A DNA stretch of 5,985 nt, taken from an uncultured Clostridia bacterium (GTDB lineage Bacteria > Bacillota > Clostridia > Oscillospirales > CAG-272). Position numbers and translations under genes: made by a program. Positions within the stretch are counted from its first letter, which is position 1, and each line of letters opens with the position of its first letter. The stretch is taken from NCBI GenBank assembly GCA_904502015.1, contig CAJGEA010000121.1:1-5985 (forward strand), in the 5' to 3' direction. Below the pieces are notes generated by a model. That model was not told the DNA's origin and made no database searches. It was given only the letters and a program-made list of their open reading frames with translations. Below, piece by piece: positions 5,640 to 5,985 of this stretch.

Positions 5640-5985
5640 TTTGGAAATGCAATCTTCAAATTGGGGTTTATAGGTGCGTTGGATTTGATTGTGACGTTTC
5701 TTTGTACTTTTCTTTCTCCAGCGAAAGGAAAGTACCAAAAGAAGCGCCGTTCAAGAGGAAACCTACGGTTTCCCTTGAAAATCCCTTCCCTGCATGGTGG
5801 CGCACGCGGTGCAAAAGCACCGCGTTAATTGCGCCCGAAGTGACCTACACCAAGATTGCCGAGTTGTTGCCAAGCGTGGCAACCAACTCGGTCACGCAGA
5901 GAACGCGCGACTTGGGAAGGGGTTCTCACCAAGGGAAGAAAAACTGTAATTTCCCTTTTGGGGAAAGCCAAATCAAGATAAGCCA
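5640..5985. repeat. Gene-free, highly structured block, probable dispersed intergenic repeat (partial)
   Basis: I see no believable coding region in these 346 bases. Instead there is a series of near-perfect hairpins: GTACTTTTCTTTC/GAAAGGAAAGTAC (5704-5735, 13 bp, one G-T pair), TTCAAG plus GGAAACC with GGTTTCC plus CTTGAA (5750-5779), GGCGCA and CGCGGTGC with GCACCGCG and TGCGCC (5799-5835, loop AAAA), CCGAGTTGTTGCCA with TGGCAA and CAACTCGG (5859-5891), and AAGGGAA/TTCCCTT (5931-5957). Their density, lack of U-tracts and the 17-bp match at the left edge of the window point to a dispersed palindromic element that continues beyond the right edge. A structured RNA is an alternative, but no promoter was found for one. 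Confidence 0.65.
5655..5671. repeat. Right arm of the 17-bp inverted repeat
   Basis: TTCAAATTGGGGTTTAT matches the reverse complement of positions 53-69 exactly. It sits at the left boundary of the structured, gene-free block that runs to the right end of the window, and is therefore likely to be the end of that repeat element. Confidence 0.6.

Noticed and set aside
5430..5828. 132-codon open frame on the plus strand over the rubrerythrin promoter and right-hand repeat
   Set aside because: It starts antisense inside rubrerythrin, crosses the promoter and several hairpins, and has no domain or ribosome binding site.
5655..5985. CRISPR array or tandem repeats
   Set aside because: The hairpins differ from one another in sequence and spacing, with no repeated unit and spacer pattern.

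Overview
The window looks like a low-to-mid GC Gram-positive anaerobe, most likely a gut-type clostridium (Clostridia, possibly Oscillospirales). Supporting signs are strong AGGAGG-type ribosome binding sites, near-consensus sigma-A promoters, a T-box leader, rubrerythrin as an oxidative-stress protein, a ComEB-type dCMP deaminase, and GC-rich palindromic intergenic repeats of a kind I associate with gut clostridia. The taxonomic guess is inference. No phage, plasmid, transposase or CRISPR content is visible.

All six genes lie on the minus strand, so transcription runs from right to left. From the right: positions 5640-5985 hold no gene, only a run of hairpins that looks like a dispersed repeat. 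Rubrerythrin (4987-5532) follows as a monocistronic unit with its own extended -10 promoter and a strong terminator. Next comes a promoter driving a dCMP deaminase (4331-4822), then, 30 bases further on, a small unrecognised lipoprotein (3644-4300). A 105-bp multi-hairpin repeat (3519-3623) lies between the lipoprotein and a RimI-type N-acetyltransferase (2948-3457), which ends at an intrinsic terminator. No clear separate promoter was found for rimI, so it may be read through from the dCMP deaminase promoter.

The most informative part is 2461-2885. A consensus promoter starts a leader of about 430 nt that carries a complete T-box riboswitch: Stem I with an apparent UAC (tyrosine) specifier, an antiterminator with a UGGUACC bulge, and a mutually exclusive terminator. 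It controls a sodium:solute symporter (809-2422). This suggests that the transporter is made when a charged tRNA, probably tRNA-Tyr, runs short, and so that it imports tyrosine, an aromatic amino acid or a related compound. A second terminator-like hairpin lies between the T-box terminator and the gene.

Finally, mscL (135-701) has its own promoter and encodes a mechanosensitive channel with an unusually long Ala/Glu/Lys-rich insertion before its C-terminal helix. An exact 17-bp inverted repeat (53-69 and 5655-5671) brackets the whole gene block. I see no clearly new multi-gene system; the T-box-controlled symporter, the MscL extension and the structured repeats are the items most worth following up.
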